Below, in pieces: positions 11,052-20,286 of a DNA stretch of 64,000 bases. The stretch covers positions 2,294,001 through 2,358,000 of the forward strand of contig NZ_FNKB01000001.1 in NCBI RefSeq assembly GCF_900102345.1, written 5' to 3'. The position numbers and the translations under genes were made by a program. Every line of letters starts with the position of its first letter. The stretch's first letter is position 1. The DNA is from Leucobacter chromiiresistens. GTDB lineage: Bacteria; Actinomycetota; Actinomycetes; Actinomycetales; Microbacteriaceae. The notes beneath the pieces were generated by a model that saw only the letters and a program-made list of their open reading frames with translations, was not told the DNA's origin and ran no database searches.

Positions 11052-12425
11052 TTGGCCGATCAGCAGTTTGACATCGTAGTACTCGGCGGCGGCAGCGCCG
11101 GCTATGCGGCAGCGATCCGCGCGACGCAGTTGGGATACAGCGCCGCCGTCATCGAGAAGGACAAGCTCGGCGGCACCTGCCTGCATCGCGGCTGCGTGCC
11201 GACGAAGGCGCTCCTGCACTCCGCGGAGATCGCGGATGTCGCGCGAGAGGGCGAGGCGTACGGCGTGAACTCGAGCGTCGCGGGCATCGACATCGCGGGC
11301 GTCACGCGGTTCCGCGAGAAGCTCGTCGCGAGCAAGTACAAGGGTCTGCAGGGCCTGCTCAAGGCGAACAAGATCACCGTCATCGAGGGCGAGGGCAAGC
11401 TCGTCGCCGCAGATGCCGTGCAGGTGGGCTCGGACCGCATCGTCGGCAAGCACATCGTGCTCGCGACCGGCTCCTTCTCGCGGTCGCTCCCCGGCCTCGA
11501 CATCGAGGGGCGCGTCATCACCAGCGAGCAGGCGCTCGAGCTCCAGGAGATCCCGAAGCGCGTCGCCATCCTCGGCGGCGGCGTCATCGGCGTCGAGTTC
11601 GCGAGCGTGTGGAAGTCGTTCGGCGCGGAGGTGACCATCATCGAGGGTCTCCCCCACCTGGTGCCCAACGAGGAGGAGTCGATCTCGAAGCAGCTCGAGC
11701 GCGCCTTCCGCAAGCGCGGCATCGACTTCAAGCTCGGGGTGCGGTTCAAGGAGGTCTCGCAGACTGCTGACGGCGTCACGATCACGCTCGAGGACGGCGC
11801 CACGGTCGAGGCCGACTACCTGCTCGTCGCCGTGGGCCGCGGCCCCGCGACGCAGGGGCTCGGTTTCGAGGAGGTCGGCGTGCAGATGGATCGCGGCTTC
11901 GTGCTCGCGAACGAGCGTCTCGAGACGAACGTTCCCGGCGTGTACGCGATCGGCGACATCGTTCCCGGACTGCAGCTCGCGCACCGCAGCTACCAGCAGG
12001 GTATCTTCGTCGCCGAGCAGATCGCGGGCCTCAACCCGGTGACGGTGCAGGACGCCAACATCCCGAAGATCACCTACTGCGACCCCGAGGTCGCTTCGGT
12101 CGGTCTCACGGAGGCCAAGGCGAAGGAGCAGTACGGCGAGGATCAGGTCTCGACCTACGAGTACAACCTCGCGGGCAACGCGAAGAGCTCCATCCTCGGC
12201 ACCGCGGGCAGCGTCAAGGCGGTTCGTGTCAACGACGGCCCCGTCGTGGGCGTTCACATGATCGGCGCCCGCGTCGGCGAACTCGTCGGCGAGGCTCAGC
12301 TCATCGTCAACTGGGAGGCCTACCCGGAGGATGTGGCGCCGCTCGTGCACGCGCACCCGACCCAGAACGAAACCATCGGCGAGACCATGCTGAAGCTCGC
12401 CGGCAAGCCGCTGCACGCCATCTGA
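11052..12425 (+). CDS. lpdA: dihydrolipoyl dehydrogenase (E3)
   Basis: 457 residues starting at TTG 11052 (MADQQFDIVVLGGG) with GAGGGAGA upstream; the preceding in-frame codons are non-coding. FAD-binding GGGSAGYAA is at residues 12-20. The redox disulfide is Cys43/Cys48 in GGTCLHRGCVPTKA. The NAD-binding motif is GGGVIGVEFAS and the catalytic His-Glu pair is HPTQNE near 435-440. The enzyme reoxidises dihydrolipoyl groups on the E2 encoded just downstream (41-base gap), so it serves the pyruvate and 2-oxoglutarate dehydrogenase complexes. Confidence 0.93.
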   Translation: MADQQFDIVVLGGGSAGYAAAIRATQLGYSAAVIEKDKLGGTCLHRGCVPTKALLHSAEIADVAREGEAYGVNSSVAGIDIAGVTRFREKLVASKYKGLQGLLKANKITVIEGEGKLVAADAVQVGSDRIVGKHIVLATGSFSRSLPGLDIEGRVITSEQALELQEIPKRVAILGGGVIGVEFASVWKSFGAEVTIIEGLPHLVPNEEESISKQLERAFRKRGIDFKLGVRFKEVSQTADGVTITLEDGATVEADYLLVAVGRGPATQGLGFEEVGVQMDRGFVLANERLETNVPGVYAIGDIVPGLQLAHRSYQQGIFVAEQIAGLNPVTVQDANIPKITYCDPEVASVGLTEAKAKEQYGEDQVSTYEYNLAGNAKSSILGTAGSVKAVRVNDGPVVGVHMIGARVGELVGEAQLIVNWEAYPEDVAPLVHAHPTQNETIGETMLKLAGKPLHAI

Positions 12426-12465
12426 GCGCGGCACACAGACTGAACAACGAACGGAGAAATGCACG

Positions 12466-14319
12466 ATGAGTGAATCGGTGGTCCTCCCCGCACTGGGCGA
12501 GAGTGTGACCGAAGGGACGGTGACGCGCTGGCTCAAGAACGTCGGCGACTCCGTCGAGGTCGACGAGCCCCTCCTCGAGGTATCGACCGACAAGGTCGAT
12601 ACCGAGATTCCGTCGCCGGTCGCCGGCGTCGTCGAGGAGATCCTCGTGCAGGAGGACGAGACGGCGGAGGTCGGCGCGGTGCTCGCCAAGGTCGGCGACG
12701 GCAGCGGCTCGACCGACTCCGCCCCCGCCGATGAGCCCGCCACGGCGGAGGCCGAGCCCGCTGCTGCGCAGGCCGAGCCGGCTCAGCAGCCCGCACCGGC
12801 CCAGCAACCCGAGGCGCAGTCCGCGCCCGAACCGCAGGCGCAGCCCGCCGCGCAGTCCGGTGGAGACGACGCGGGATCAGCCGGCGGCGATTCCCAGAGC
12901 GTCAAGCTCCCCTCGCTCGGTGAGAGCATCACCGAGGGCACGGTGACGCGCTGGTTGAAGAGCGTGGGAGATTCGGTCGAGGTCGACGAGCCGCTGCTCG
13001 AGGTGTCGACGGATAAGGTCGACACCGAGGTTCCGTCGCCGTTCGCGGGCGTGCTGCAGGAGATTCTCGTGCAGGAGGACGACACCGTCGAGGTCGGCGG
13101 CGAACTCGCCCGCATCGGCAGCGGCGCACCCGCTTCCAGCGGCGAGAGCGCTCCCGCCGAGCCTCAGCAGGCGGAGCCCGAGCAGGAGCAGGCCGAGTCG
13201 ACCGAGGCACCGCAGCAGGAGGCGGCGGCTCCGAGCGAGGCGCCGGCGCAGCAGGAGCAGCAGCCCGCAGCCCCGGCGACGAGTGGGGCAGCGGGCTACG
13301 AGCAGCCGGCACCTGCCGACGAGCAGGCCGGTGCGCCGGCTCAGCCCGCCGCGCAGGCACCCGCCGCCGAGGCGCCTGCAGCGTCGACCGCGCCGAGCGC
13401 CGAGTCGAACGCCGGGTACGTCACGCCCATCGTCCGCAAGCTCGCCCATGAGCGCGGGGTGGACCTCTCCTCCCTGACCGGTTCGGGGGTCGGCGGGCGC
13501 ATCCGCAAGGAGGACGTGCTGGCGGCCGCAGAGCGCGCCTCGTCCGCTCAGCCCACCGCGAGCGTGCCCGCCGCGCAGTCCGCTCCGGCGCCGGAGGTCT
13601 CGGAGCTCCGCGGCACCTCGCAGAAGATGAGCCGCCTGCGCAAGGTCATCGCCGAGCGCGCGGTCGCGTCGCTGCAGAGCACGGCTCAGCTGACCACCGT
13701 CGTCGAGGTCGATGTCACGCGCATCGCGCAGCTGCGTCAGGCGAAGAAGGACGAGTTCCTGGAGAAGACGGGTTCGAAGCTCTCGTTCCTGCCCTTCTTC
13801 GCGCTCGCCGCCGCGGAGGCGCTCCGCACGTACCCGATCATCAACGCGACGGTCGACGGGGATTCCATCACCTACCCCTCGACCGAGAACATCAGCATCG
13901 CCGTCGATACGGAGCGCGGTCTGCTCACTCCCGTGCTGCGCGATGCGGGTACGAAGAACCTCAGCGAGATCTCGGGCGAGATTGCGGACCTCGCCGCTCG
14001 CACGCGCGACAACAAATTGACCCCCGACGAGCTCAGCGGAGGCACGTTCACGCTCACGAACACCGGTTCGCGCGGCGCGCTCTTCGATACGCCGCTCGTC
14101 TTCCTGCCGCAGGTCGCGATCCTGGGGACCGGCGCGGTCGTGAAGAAGCCGGTCGTCATCTCGGGACCGGAGGGCGACTCCATCGCCGTCCGCTCGACGG
14201 TGTACCTGGCGCTCTCGTACGATCACCGGATCGTCGACGGCGCGGATGCGGCCCGGTTCCTGACCCAGGTGCGCGAGCGCCTGGAGGGCGGCCAGTTCGA
14301 GGCGAACCTCGGCATCTAG
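12466..14319 (+). CDS. sucB: dihydrolipoamide acyltransferase (E2), two lipoyl domains
   Basis: 617 residues. Two N-terminal lipoyl domains carry target lysines Lys43 and Lys184, each in EVSTDKVDTE. They are joined by Ala/Pro/Gln-rich linkers. The E3-binding domain is at about 318-354 (TPIVRKLAHERGVDLSSLTGSGVGGRIRKEDV, cut here in two: TPIVRKLAHERG, then VDLSSLTG and GGRIRKEDV). The catalytic acyltransferase domain contains the HxxxDG active site (His587). In actinobacteria this E2 (SucB/DlaT) usually serves the pyruvate complex with AceE, here at 39320. Co-directional with lpdA, so one operon is likely. Confidence 0.9.
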   Translation: MSESVVLPALGESVTEGTVTRWLKNVGDSVEVDEPLLEVSTDKVDTEIPSPVAGVVEEILVQEDETAEVGAVLAKVGDGSGSTDSAPADEPATAEAEPAAAQAEPAQQPAPAQQPEAQSAPEPQAQPAAQSGGDDAGSAGGDSQSVKLPSLGESITEGTVTRWLKSVGDSVEVDEPLLEVSTDKVDTEVPSPFAGVLQEILVQEDDTVEVGGELARIGSGAPASSGESAPAEPQQAEPEQEQAESTEAPQQEAAAPSEAPAQQEQQPAAPATSGAAGYEQPAPADEQAGAPAQPAAQAPAAEAPAASTAPSAESNAGYVTPIVRKLAHERGVDLSSLTGSGVGGRIRKEDVLAAAERASSAQPTASVPAAQSAPAPEVSELRGTSQKMSRLRKVIAERAVASLQSTAQLTTVVEVDVTRIAQLRQAKKDEFLEKTGSKLSFLPFFALAAAEALRTYPIINATVDGDSITYPSTENISIAVDTERGLLTPVLRDAGTKNLSEISGEIADLAARTRDNKLTPDELSGGTFTLTNTGSRGALFDTPLVFLPQVAILGTGAVVKKPVVISGPEGDSIAVRSTVYLALSYDHRIVDGADAARFLTQVRERLEGGQFEANLGI

Positions 14320-14333
14320 TCGGTCGTCGGCGC

Positions 14334-14369
14334 AGAGCCGCGGCCATCATTCGTGATGCCCGCGGCTCT
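14334..14369. terminator. hairpin after sucB
   Basis: AGAGCCGCGG (14334-14343) pairs with CCGCGGCTCT (14360-14369). An inner CATCA/TGATG stem and a ttcg tetraloop complete it, followed by ttcccgtttt. It overlaps the stop codon of the convergent gene and can serve both directions. Confidence 0.8.
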
Positions 14370-14796
14370 TCCCGTTTTCGGGGGACCCCTGCCACCGCCT
14401 CCCGTCGGTGGCGGACTCCCGCGTCGCAGCGACCGCGGGCGTGATGCGGCGCTCCACCGCCTCGTACACCGCCTCGCGGGCGGCGTGCAGGCACCAGGAC
14501 GCACCGCGATGGCACAACTCGTCGATCGCCTCACCCAGCGCGGCTTCGATCAGCGGTGCTGCTCCCACCGCGTCGGCCCGAGCGATCATACGGGTGAGCT
14601 CGTGCCGAGGAAGGCCGAGGGCTGCGCACCCCGCGTCGTGCCCGTGCTTCCGGTGGCGCCGTTCCGCGCCGTCGGGTACGCCGCAGCGGCCCCTCCATCG
14701 GCGCTCGAGGCCCTGCTCGGTCCATTCGAGCGCGCGGCGAGCGAGCCGAGCCGCGGCTCCCGCCCGGTGATGCACGAGCTGCGATCCGCCGGTCAT
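14347..14796 (-). CDS. hypothetical protein, convergent with sucB
   Basis: 149 residues; no family recognised. I call it because of a strong ribosome site (GGGAGGGAG, spaced eight bases from the ATG at 14796) and actinobacterial codon choice across a helical central stretch (ADAVGAAPLIEAALGEAIDE). The N-terminal part is Arg/His-rich and the C-terminus looks disordered. No signal peptide or membrane helix is seen. It sits exactly where lipB-lipA lie in the related Mycobacterium tuberculosis gene order. An open frame on the plus strand covers the same bases but is only the non-coding upstream extension of the DUF4191 frame. Confidence 0.5.
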   Translation of the reverse strand: MTGGSQLVHHRAGAAARLARRALEWTEQGLERRWRGRCGVPDGAERRHRKHGHDAGCAALGLPRHELTRMIARADAVGAAPLIEAALGEAIDELCHRGASWCLHAAREAVYEAVERRITPAVAATRESATDGRRWQGSPENGKSRGHHE

Positions 14797-15009
14797 CCAC
14801 TGCTCCCTCCCGTCGACGCCCCTCTGCCGGAGAGCAGACGGGAACGATTGGAGCGAGTCTGGCACGCGTCGCCGCGCTGCGCGGCTAGAGGTCGCGACCT
14901 GTGGAGCGATGCATCTTCGCTCGTGGATCACGCGGCTGTGAGCGAACACGCCCAGCGGGATGCCCGCGCAGCGTCATTCTTCGCGCGCGTGCCACGGTAT
15001 CCTGGAGGC

Positions 15010-15699
15010 ATGGCAGCAGAGAAGGCGAAGCGCAACGGACGTATTCGGCAGATGTTCGAGATCTATCGCACCACCAAGGTGCACGATACGAATCTGCCGT
15101 GGATCCTGCTCCTCTGCTTCATCGCGCCCGTCGTCGTCGCCGTGCTCCTCGCCTGGCTGCTCCCGGGGAGCTGGCTGTCATGGGTGCTCTGGCCCATCAC
15201 CGGCGTGCTCGTCGGCATCCTGCTCGTCATGATCGTGCTCGGCCGCCGCGCCGAACGCACCGCGTACGAGCAGATCGAAGGCCGTCCCGGGGCGGTCGGA
15301 GCCGTCGTGCAGAGCGCGCTGCGCCGCTCCTGGCGCGGGTCGGAGACGCCGATCGCCATCAACCGCAACCAGGACGCGGTGTACCGCGTCGTGGGGCGGG
15401 GCGGGGTCGTGCTCATCTCCGAGGGGTCGCGTCAGCGCACACAGCGCATGGCGGCCGACGAGGAGCGCAAGGTGAAGCGCGCGCTGCGCAACGTCGAGGT
15501 CGTGCACCTCTACGTCGGCCCGGACGGCGACGGCATTCCGCTCGCCAAGCTGTCGCGCACCCTCATCAAGCTGAAGCCCGTCATGAGTCGCGCCGAGGTC
15601 GGTGCGGTCTACACGCGGCTGTCGTCGCTGCAGAGCTCGCCCGTGGGCATCCCCAAGGGCATGGACCCGAACCGCGTTCGCTCGCAGCGCCCGCGCTGA
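15010..15699 (+). CDS. DUF4191 membrane protein
   Basis: 229 residues. A basic cytoplasmic N-terminus (residues 1-28) is followed by two membrane helices at about 29-50 and 56-79, then a cytoplasmic domain with SWRGSETPIAINRNQDAVYRV (cut: SWRGSETPIA, INRNQDAVYR) and LISEGSRQRTQRM. This matches the conserved actinobacterial DUF4191 family, located next to RDD and glnA as in M. tuberculosis (Rv2219-Rv2219A-glnA1). Function unknown. TATCCT lies six bases before the ATG at 15010, and the intervening GGAGG could serve as ribosome site or the mRNA could be leaderless. Confidence 0.85.
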   Translation: MAAEKAKRNGRIRQMFEIYRTTKVHDTNLPWILLLCFIAPVVVAVLLAWLLPGSWLSWVLWPITGVLVGILLVMIVLGRRAERTAYEQIEGRPGAVGAVVQSALRRSWRGSETPIAINRNQDAVYRVVGRGGVVLISEGSRQRTQRMAADEERKVKRALRNVEVVHLYVGPDGDGIPLAKLSRTLIKLKPVMSRAEVGAVYTRLSSLQSSPVGIPKGMDPNRVRSQRPR

Positions 15700-15702
15700 C
15701 CC

Positions 15703-16131
15703 ATGCCCGCCCCAGCTCCGCAGCGCTTCGGCGAGCTCGAACCGAGTCAGTGGCCCGGCGAGCGACTCGGCCTCCCCGACGAGGGTCCGCGCTCGGTGGC
15801 GCGCGTCGGGCGCCGCGTCGTCGCGATCCTCATCGACTGGGGGCTCGCCGCCCTCCCCGCGTACCTGCTCATCGGGGGGCTCCACCCGGAGCTCTGGAAC
15901 GTCCTGATCTTCGCTCTGCTGCAGATCGTCTTCATCCCGACCATCGGCGGCTCGCTCGGCCACCGCATCATGGGGCTCAGGGTCGTGCCGATCTCCGGAG
16001 GGTGGGTCGGTCCGTGGCGGCCGATCGTGCGCACGGTGCTGCTCTGCCTCGTCATTCCGGTGCTCGTGTGGGATTCGGATCAGCGGGCCTTCCACGACAA
16101 GATCGCCGGCACCGTGCTCATCCGGGGCTGA
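15703..16131 (+). CDS. RDD family membrane protein
   Basis: 142 residues. The RDD hallmark appears as VARVGRRVVAILIDWGLAA at about 27-45, with later helices around 50-75 and 105-123 and a C-terminal RAFHDKIAGTVLI motif. RDD proteins are small membrane proteins, some linked to transport; the role here is unknown. Only three bases separate it from the DUF4191 gene, so the two are co-transcribed. The GlnR-type box of glnA begins 37 bases after its stop. Confidence 0.87.
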   Translation: MPAPAPQRFGELEPSQWPGERLGLPDEGPRSVARVGRRVVAILIDWGLAALPAYLLIGGLHPELWNVLIFALLQIVFIPTIGGSLGHRIMGLRVVPISGGWVGPWRPIVRTVLLCLVIPVLVWDSDQRAFHDKIAGTVLIRG

Positions 16132-16168
16132 CCGCGCCGCAGTCGCAGGTTGCGCCCGTGAACGCCGC

Positions 16169-16222
16169 GTAACACTCGCGAAACACGCGACTCACGGTTT
16201 TGAAACCATGCTCGCGTAAGGT
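16169..16222 (+). promoter_or_regulatory. GlnR-type operator and glnA promoter
   Basis: Four 5-mers at an exact 11-base period: GTAAC (16169-16173), GAAAC (16180-16184), CTCAC (16191-16195) and GAAAC (16202-16206). This is the a-b-a-b layout known for actinobacterial GlnR boxes (gTnAC-n6-GaAAC repeated). A -10-like TAAGGT follows at 16217-16222, ten bases after the last half-site. The placement upstream of -10 fits activation. GlnR itself is not in the window. Confidence 0.75.
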
Positions 16223-16286
16223 GGAGGCACACGATCGGCGCGGTGAAGATCCGATATCCGCGGCCGGAATCAACCCGAGGAGCAGA

Positions 16287-17711
16287 ATGTTCACCACCCC
16301 GCAGGAAGTCATGGACTTCATCAAGGAAACCGATGTGAAGTTCGTCGACATCCGCTTCACCGATCTCCCCGGGGTGCAGCAGCACTTCAACATCCCCGCG
16401 GCGACGGTGGACGAGGACTTCTTCGAGATCGGGCAGATGTTCGACGGTTCGTCGATCCGCGGGTTCGCTGGCATCGCGGAGTCCGACATGCAGCTCATCC
16501 CCGACGTGACGACGGCGTATCTCGATCAGTTCCGCGCCGAGCGCACGCTGATCGTCATCTGCGACATCTTCAACCCGCGCACGGGCGAGATCTACTCGAA
16601 GGATCCGCGTCAGGTGGCGAAGAAGGCCGAGCAGTACCTCGCGTCGACGGGCGTCGCCGACACCGCGTTCTTCGCCCCCGAGGCGGAGTTCTACATCCTC
16701 GACTCCGTCCGCTACGAGACGACACCCCGCCGCACGATGTTCGAGATCGACTCGGAAGAGGCGAGCTGGAACTCCGCTCGTGAGATCGAGGGCGGCAACC
16801 TCGGCAACACCACCCGCGAGAAGGGCGGCTACTTCCCCGTCTCCCCCGTCGACAAGCAGGCGGATCTGCGCGACGACATCTCGCTGCGACTCATCGAGGC
16901 CGGGCTGCAGCTCGAGCGCTCGCACCACGAGGTCGGCGCACCCGGCCAGGCGGAGATCAACTACCGCTTCGACACGCTGGTAAAGGCCGCCGACGACGTG
17001 CTGAAGTTCAAGTACGTGGTGAAGAACACCGCTGAGCTGTGGGGCAAGACGGCGACCTTCATGCCGAAGCCCGTCTTCGGCGACAACGGGTCGGGCATGC
17101 ACACGCACATGTCGCTCTGGAAGGGCGGCGAGCCGCTGTTCTACGACGAGAACGGCTACGCGCAGCTCTCCGACATCGCCCGCTGGTACATCGGCGGCAT
17201 CCTGCACCACGCCCCCGCACTGCTGGCGTTCACGAACCCCACGATCAACAGCTACCGCCGCCTCGTGAAGGGCTACGAAGCGCCGGTGAACCTCGCCTAC
17301 TCGGCGGGCAACCGCTCGGCGGCCGTGCGCATTCCGCTCACCGGTTCGAATCCGAAGGCGAAGCGCATCGAGTTCCGCGCACCCGACGCCTCGGGCAACC
17401 CCTACCTCGCATTCGCGGCTCAGATGATGGCGGGGCTGGACGGCATCCGCAACCGCATCGAGCCGATGGACCCCATCGACAAGGACCTGTACGAGCTGCC
17501 CCCGGAGGAGGCGAAGAACATCCCTCAGGTGCCCGGCTCGCTCGAGGAGGCGCTCGACGCTCTCGAAGCCGATCACCAGTTCCTCCTCGAGGGCGATGTG
17601 TTCACGGAGGAGCTCGTCGAGACCTGGATCGCGTTCAAGCGCGAGGCCGAGATCGCGCCGATGGCCCTGCGCCCGCACCCCTTCGAGTTCGAGCTGTACT
17701 ACGGCGTATGA
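16287..17711 (+). CDS. glnA: glutamine synthetase type I (GSI-beta)
   Basis: 474 residues; the ATG at 16287 gives the family start [14 protein letters not shown]. Makes glutamine from glutamate, ammonia and ATP as a cytoplasmic dodecamer. Seen: the [10 protein letters not shown] substrate loop, metal-site EAEFY and [18 protein letters not shown], and the adenylylation tyrosine Tyr402 in [11 protein letters not shown]. That tyrosine is the target of the GlnE enzyme encoded at 21194-24253. The GSI-beta insertion between the two metal motifs is present. Expression is probably under the GlnR-type box upstream, plus post-translational control by adenylylation. Confidence 0.95.
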   Translation: MFTTPQEVMDFIKETDVKFVDIRFTDLPGVQQHFNIPAATVDEDFFEIGQMFDGSSIRGFAGIAESDMQLIPDVTTAYLDQFRAERTLIVICDIFNPRTGEIYSKDPRQVAKKAEQYLASTGVADTAFFAPEAEFYILDSVRYETTPRRTMFEIDSEEASWNSAREIEGGNLGNTTREKGGYFPVSPVDKQADLRDDISLRLIEAGLQLERSHHEVGAPGQAEINYRFDTLVKAADDVLKFKYVVKNTAELWGKTATFMPKPVFGDNGSGMHTHMSLWKGGEPLFYDENGYAQLSDIARWYIGGILHHAPALLAFTNPTINSYRRLVKGYEAPVNLAYSAGNRSAAVRIPLTGSNPKAKRIEFRAPDASGNPYLAFAAQMMAGLDGIRNRIEPMDPIDKDLYELPPEEAKNIPQVPGSLEEALDALEADHQFLLEGDVFTEELVETWIAFKREAEIAPMALRPHPFEFELYYGV

Positions 17712-17769
17712 CGCACGCGCGTCCTTCGGCGGCCCCGTGACGTCCGAATGACGGCCGAGCTCCTCCCGT

Positions 17770-17806
17770 GAAGTGCCCCTCCCCGCAGCGCGGAGAGGGG
17801 CACTTC
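17770..17806. terminator. hairpin after glnA
   Basis: A 12-bp perfect stem (17770-17781 with 17795-17806) and a 13-base loop lie between the convergent glnA and the following minus-strand gene. Confidence 0.75.
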
Positions 17807-17888
17807 GCTGTCTCCGGGCAGCGTCCTCTGACGGATCCGGCTCGCTGCAGTCGCCTCGACAGGAGATCGCACGCAGGAGGAGCGCGTC

Positions 17889-18386
17889 TTACGAGTCGCG
17901 TTTCGCCTGCCGCCGAGCTCCCTGCGCGATGCTCGACGCGTCGCGCTTGAGCTGCCCGCTGTGCTTCGAATGCTCTCGCAGCCGCCCCGGATCGGGCACC
18001 TTCCCCTCCGAGTCCGGTCCGTGAGGCTCCGGCCCGGTACTCTTGCCGCTCCGAGCACGTTCCAAACGCTCGCGCTTCAGCTCCTCCGCCTGCTCATGCG
18101 CCACCGAAGCGAGCCGGGCGGAGACCAGCGACAGCGCCTCCTCGAACACCTCGGCCCGCAGCCGCGACTTGCTGCCTTTCGGGTGGGCGGCTCCGCGCGC
18201 CCCGACCTCGACGACGTCGGCGGCTGCCTTCCTGCGGTAGTTCATGGTGTGCTTGTTCCGCGCTCGTCGAATCCGGCGGTGCAGCGCGAGCAGGTCGTCT
18301 TCGTCAAGCGCATGCATCCGATCGGGTTCGAGTTCGCGGATGAGGTCGCGCTCCCTGTCCTTCAGTACCCAGAGATGATCCTCCAT
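17889..18386 (-). CDS. conserved hypothetical basic coiled-coil protein
   Basis: 165 residues; no function recognised. It is highly charged and helical, with the segments DRERDLIRELEPDRMHALDE and DLLALHRRIRRARNKHTMNY, then AEELKRERLERARSGKS and a basic disordered tail. The ATG at 18386 (MEDHLWVLKD) has GAGGAGG eight bases upstream; the open frame beyond it is not supported. No signal peptide or membrane segment. Convergent with glnA across a hairpin. Confidence 0.65.
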   Translation of the reverse strand: MEDHLWVLKDRERDLIRELEPDRMHALDEDDLLALHRRIRRARNKHTMNYRRKAAADVVEVGARGAAHPKGSKSRLRAEVFEEALSLVSARLASVAHEQAEELKRERLERARSGKSTGPEPHGPDSEGKVPDPGRLREHSKHSGQLKRDASSIAQGARRQAKRDS

Positions 18387-18575
18387 CGTCGAGCCTCCTC
18401 GCTCATCGAGATCACTACTGCGTGATCGGTCGTGACCAGAATACGCAACGGGCACTGAAGGTGGAGGGGTGCAACGCACTGATGTGCTTCCCGTTGCAAC
18501 GACGGCGGCGCATCAAGGGAAAGCTCGGCCCGTCTTTCGTCAATCGGAGCCGCCCGTACTCGCGCGAGGCGCCGC

Positions 18576-20030
18576 CTAGGCCGTGCCCCGGCGCCTGCGC
18601 AGTGCGAGCAGTGCGCCTCCGGCGAGCAGCAGTGCGAGAGAGGCAGCCCCGGCGAAGCCGAAGGGTGCGCCGCTGCCCGTCGAGGCGAGCCCTGGGTGCT
18701 GCGTCTGCCCGGCGGCGGGGGGCTGCGTCGGCCCGGCGCTCGGCGGCGGGGTCGGGCTCGGAGTGGGATCCGGGGTCGGATCAGGCGTCGGCCCCGGACC
18801 GGGCTCCGCGACGGCCTCCCACTGCGCATACAGGGTGAGCGAACGATCGAAGGCGAAGGTCGCTCCGTCGGCGAAGGCCGTGCCGGTTCCGTCGGCCTCG
18901 GTGTTCCACCCGACGAACTCGTACCCCTCCCGGGTGAACGCGTTCGGGGTGAGGCCCGTCGGTTCTGCAGCCGTCTGGGGGTCCATCGTCCCTTCGCCCG
19001 CATTGGGGTCGAACGTGACGGTGTGCTCGACGGCGACCGCTGCCGCGTTCCAGCCGAACCGGATCGAGGCGGTCGTCTGCTGCGATTCGTTGCCGACGCT
19101 GTCGGGAGAGCCGAGCTTCATGAAGAACGTGTCGGTCGATGCACCCGGCTGCAGCGTGACGGGCTCTGCCCAGTCGTCGACATCGGAGAGGAGGAATCTC
19201 GTGAGCGACCCCTCGGATGCGAAGCCGGCATAGGTCAGTGTCACGGGCTGGTCGGTGTCGTTCACGATCTGCCCGTAGGCGCCGAGCGCCCGACCGGGGT
19301 ACGCGATGCCTGCGCCGAGGCCCTCCGTGAAGCCCCAGTCGGTCGTCGGCGACGAGGCGTTGATGACCAGCGGCTCCTCCGGGGTGTTGAGGAGCGCGCC
19401 CGTGTAGAACCGGGAGTCATCCCACTCCCCCTCCACCGGAGCTGCCGCCTCGAGCACCAGCCGAATGAGATAGTTCTCGTTCGTGATCGGCGTTCCACCG
19501 AGGGGAACGCCGATGGTGACGCTGTAGTCGAAGCTCTCGCCCGGTGCCACGAGCGTGCCGAAGTCGCAGACCCACCCGTCTGCGGTCGTCGTGGAGGTCG
19601 TCACCACCTGATCGACGCGCCGAATCGACGGGTACGCGGGCGCTGGCAGGAGCGTGTCGACGACTTCGGGCAGGCCCGCCGACTCGAGGATCGTGGCGTT
19701 CGCGCCGATCGTCGTGGGCGACGAGGTCAACAGCGGTGAGCGGGACGAGGCGAAGACGCAGAGATCGGTGCCCGAGCCGTTGACCACCTCGCCGTTCAGC
19801 ACCTTCGCGGTGCCTTCGGGGAGCGCTCCGACCGGGAGGGTGATGTTGCTGCTCCCGGCGCTGCTCGCAGTTCCGGGCGCGGTCCAGGTCGCCGGCACCG
19901 AAGGCACTTCGATGACGGTCGGAAAGAGCTCCGGGTCGGGCGCCGCCTGCGCCGCGGAACCGGTGAAAGCGATCCCGGTCGCGGCGACGATCGCCGCCGC
20001 GACTCCTGTCACGAGAGTTCTCCACTGCAT
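18576..20030 (-). CDS. secreted wall-anchored protein with InlB-type repeat and LASTG sorting signal
   Basis: 484 residues. Signal peptide 1-30 (cleavage near AQA-APD). Residues 32-335 resemble an extracellular beta-rich domain of unknown family. One InlB B-repeat/Listeria-Bacteroides repeat covers about 339-405 (VTFDPNAGEGTMDP through GYEFVGWNT to LYAQW). A Pro/Thr-rich wall-spanning stretch leads to LASTG, a hydrophobic helix and RRRRG. LAXTG is the motif of class E sortase substrates in high-GC actinobacteria; no sortase gene is in the window. The ATG at 20030 has AAGGAG nine bases upstream. Likely surface display; ligand unknown. Confidence 0.75.
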   Translation of the reverse strand: MQWRTLVTGVAAAIVAATGIAFTGSAAQAAPDPELFPTVIEVPSVPATWTAPGTASSAGSSNITLPVGALPEGTAKVLNGEVVNGSGTDLCVFASSRSPLLTSSPTTIGANATILESAGLPEVVDTLLPAPAYPSIRRVDQVVTTSTTTADGWVCDFGTLVAPGESFDYSVTIGVPLGGTPITNENYLIRLVLEAAAPVEGEWDDSRFYTGALLNTPEEPLVINASSPTTDWGFTEGLGAGIAYPGRALGAYGQIVNDTDQPVTLTYAGFASEGSLTRFLLSDVDDWAEPVTLQPGASTDTFFMKLGSPDSVGNESQQTTASIRFGWNAAAVAVEHTVTFDPNAGEGTMDPQTAAEPTGLTPNAFTREGYEFVGWNTEADGTGTAFADGATFAFDRSLTLYAQWEAVAEPGPGPTPDPTPDPTPSPTPPPSAGPTQPPAAGQTQHPGLASTGSGAPFGFAGAASLALLLAGGALLALRRRRGTA

Positions 20031-20286
20031 GTCGCTGCTCCTTCGGGTACGACGGTGCGCGGTGCCGAAACTCGGCTGCGCACCGATCCTCAGCTCGATC
20101 GCTCCACTCTGCGTCGCCCCCGAAGCCGCTTCGTCCCCCTCGACTTCTGGCCGCGGCCAGACCGAATTCGCTCTCAACATACCCCGCCGTCTCTCATTTC
20201 GGAAGATCGCATTTGGCGCGCGCGTGCCCGGCAACCAGCTCTGACACTCTCCCACCTCCCGACGAGGCTCGATCCTCACGCAGCAC

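Noticed and set aside
14353..15009. Upstream in-frame extension of the DUF4191 gene
   Set aside because: The family start with membrane topology begins at 15010 behind GGAGG; the extension is Pro/Arg-rich and antisense to a gene with a better ribosome site.
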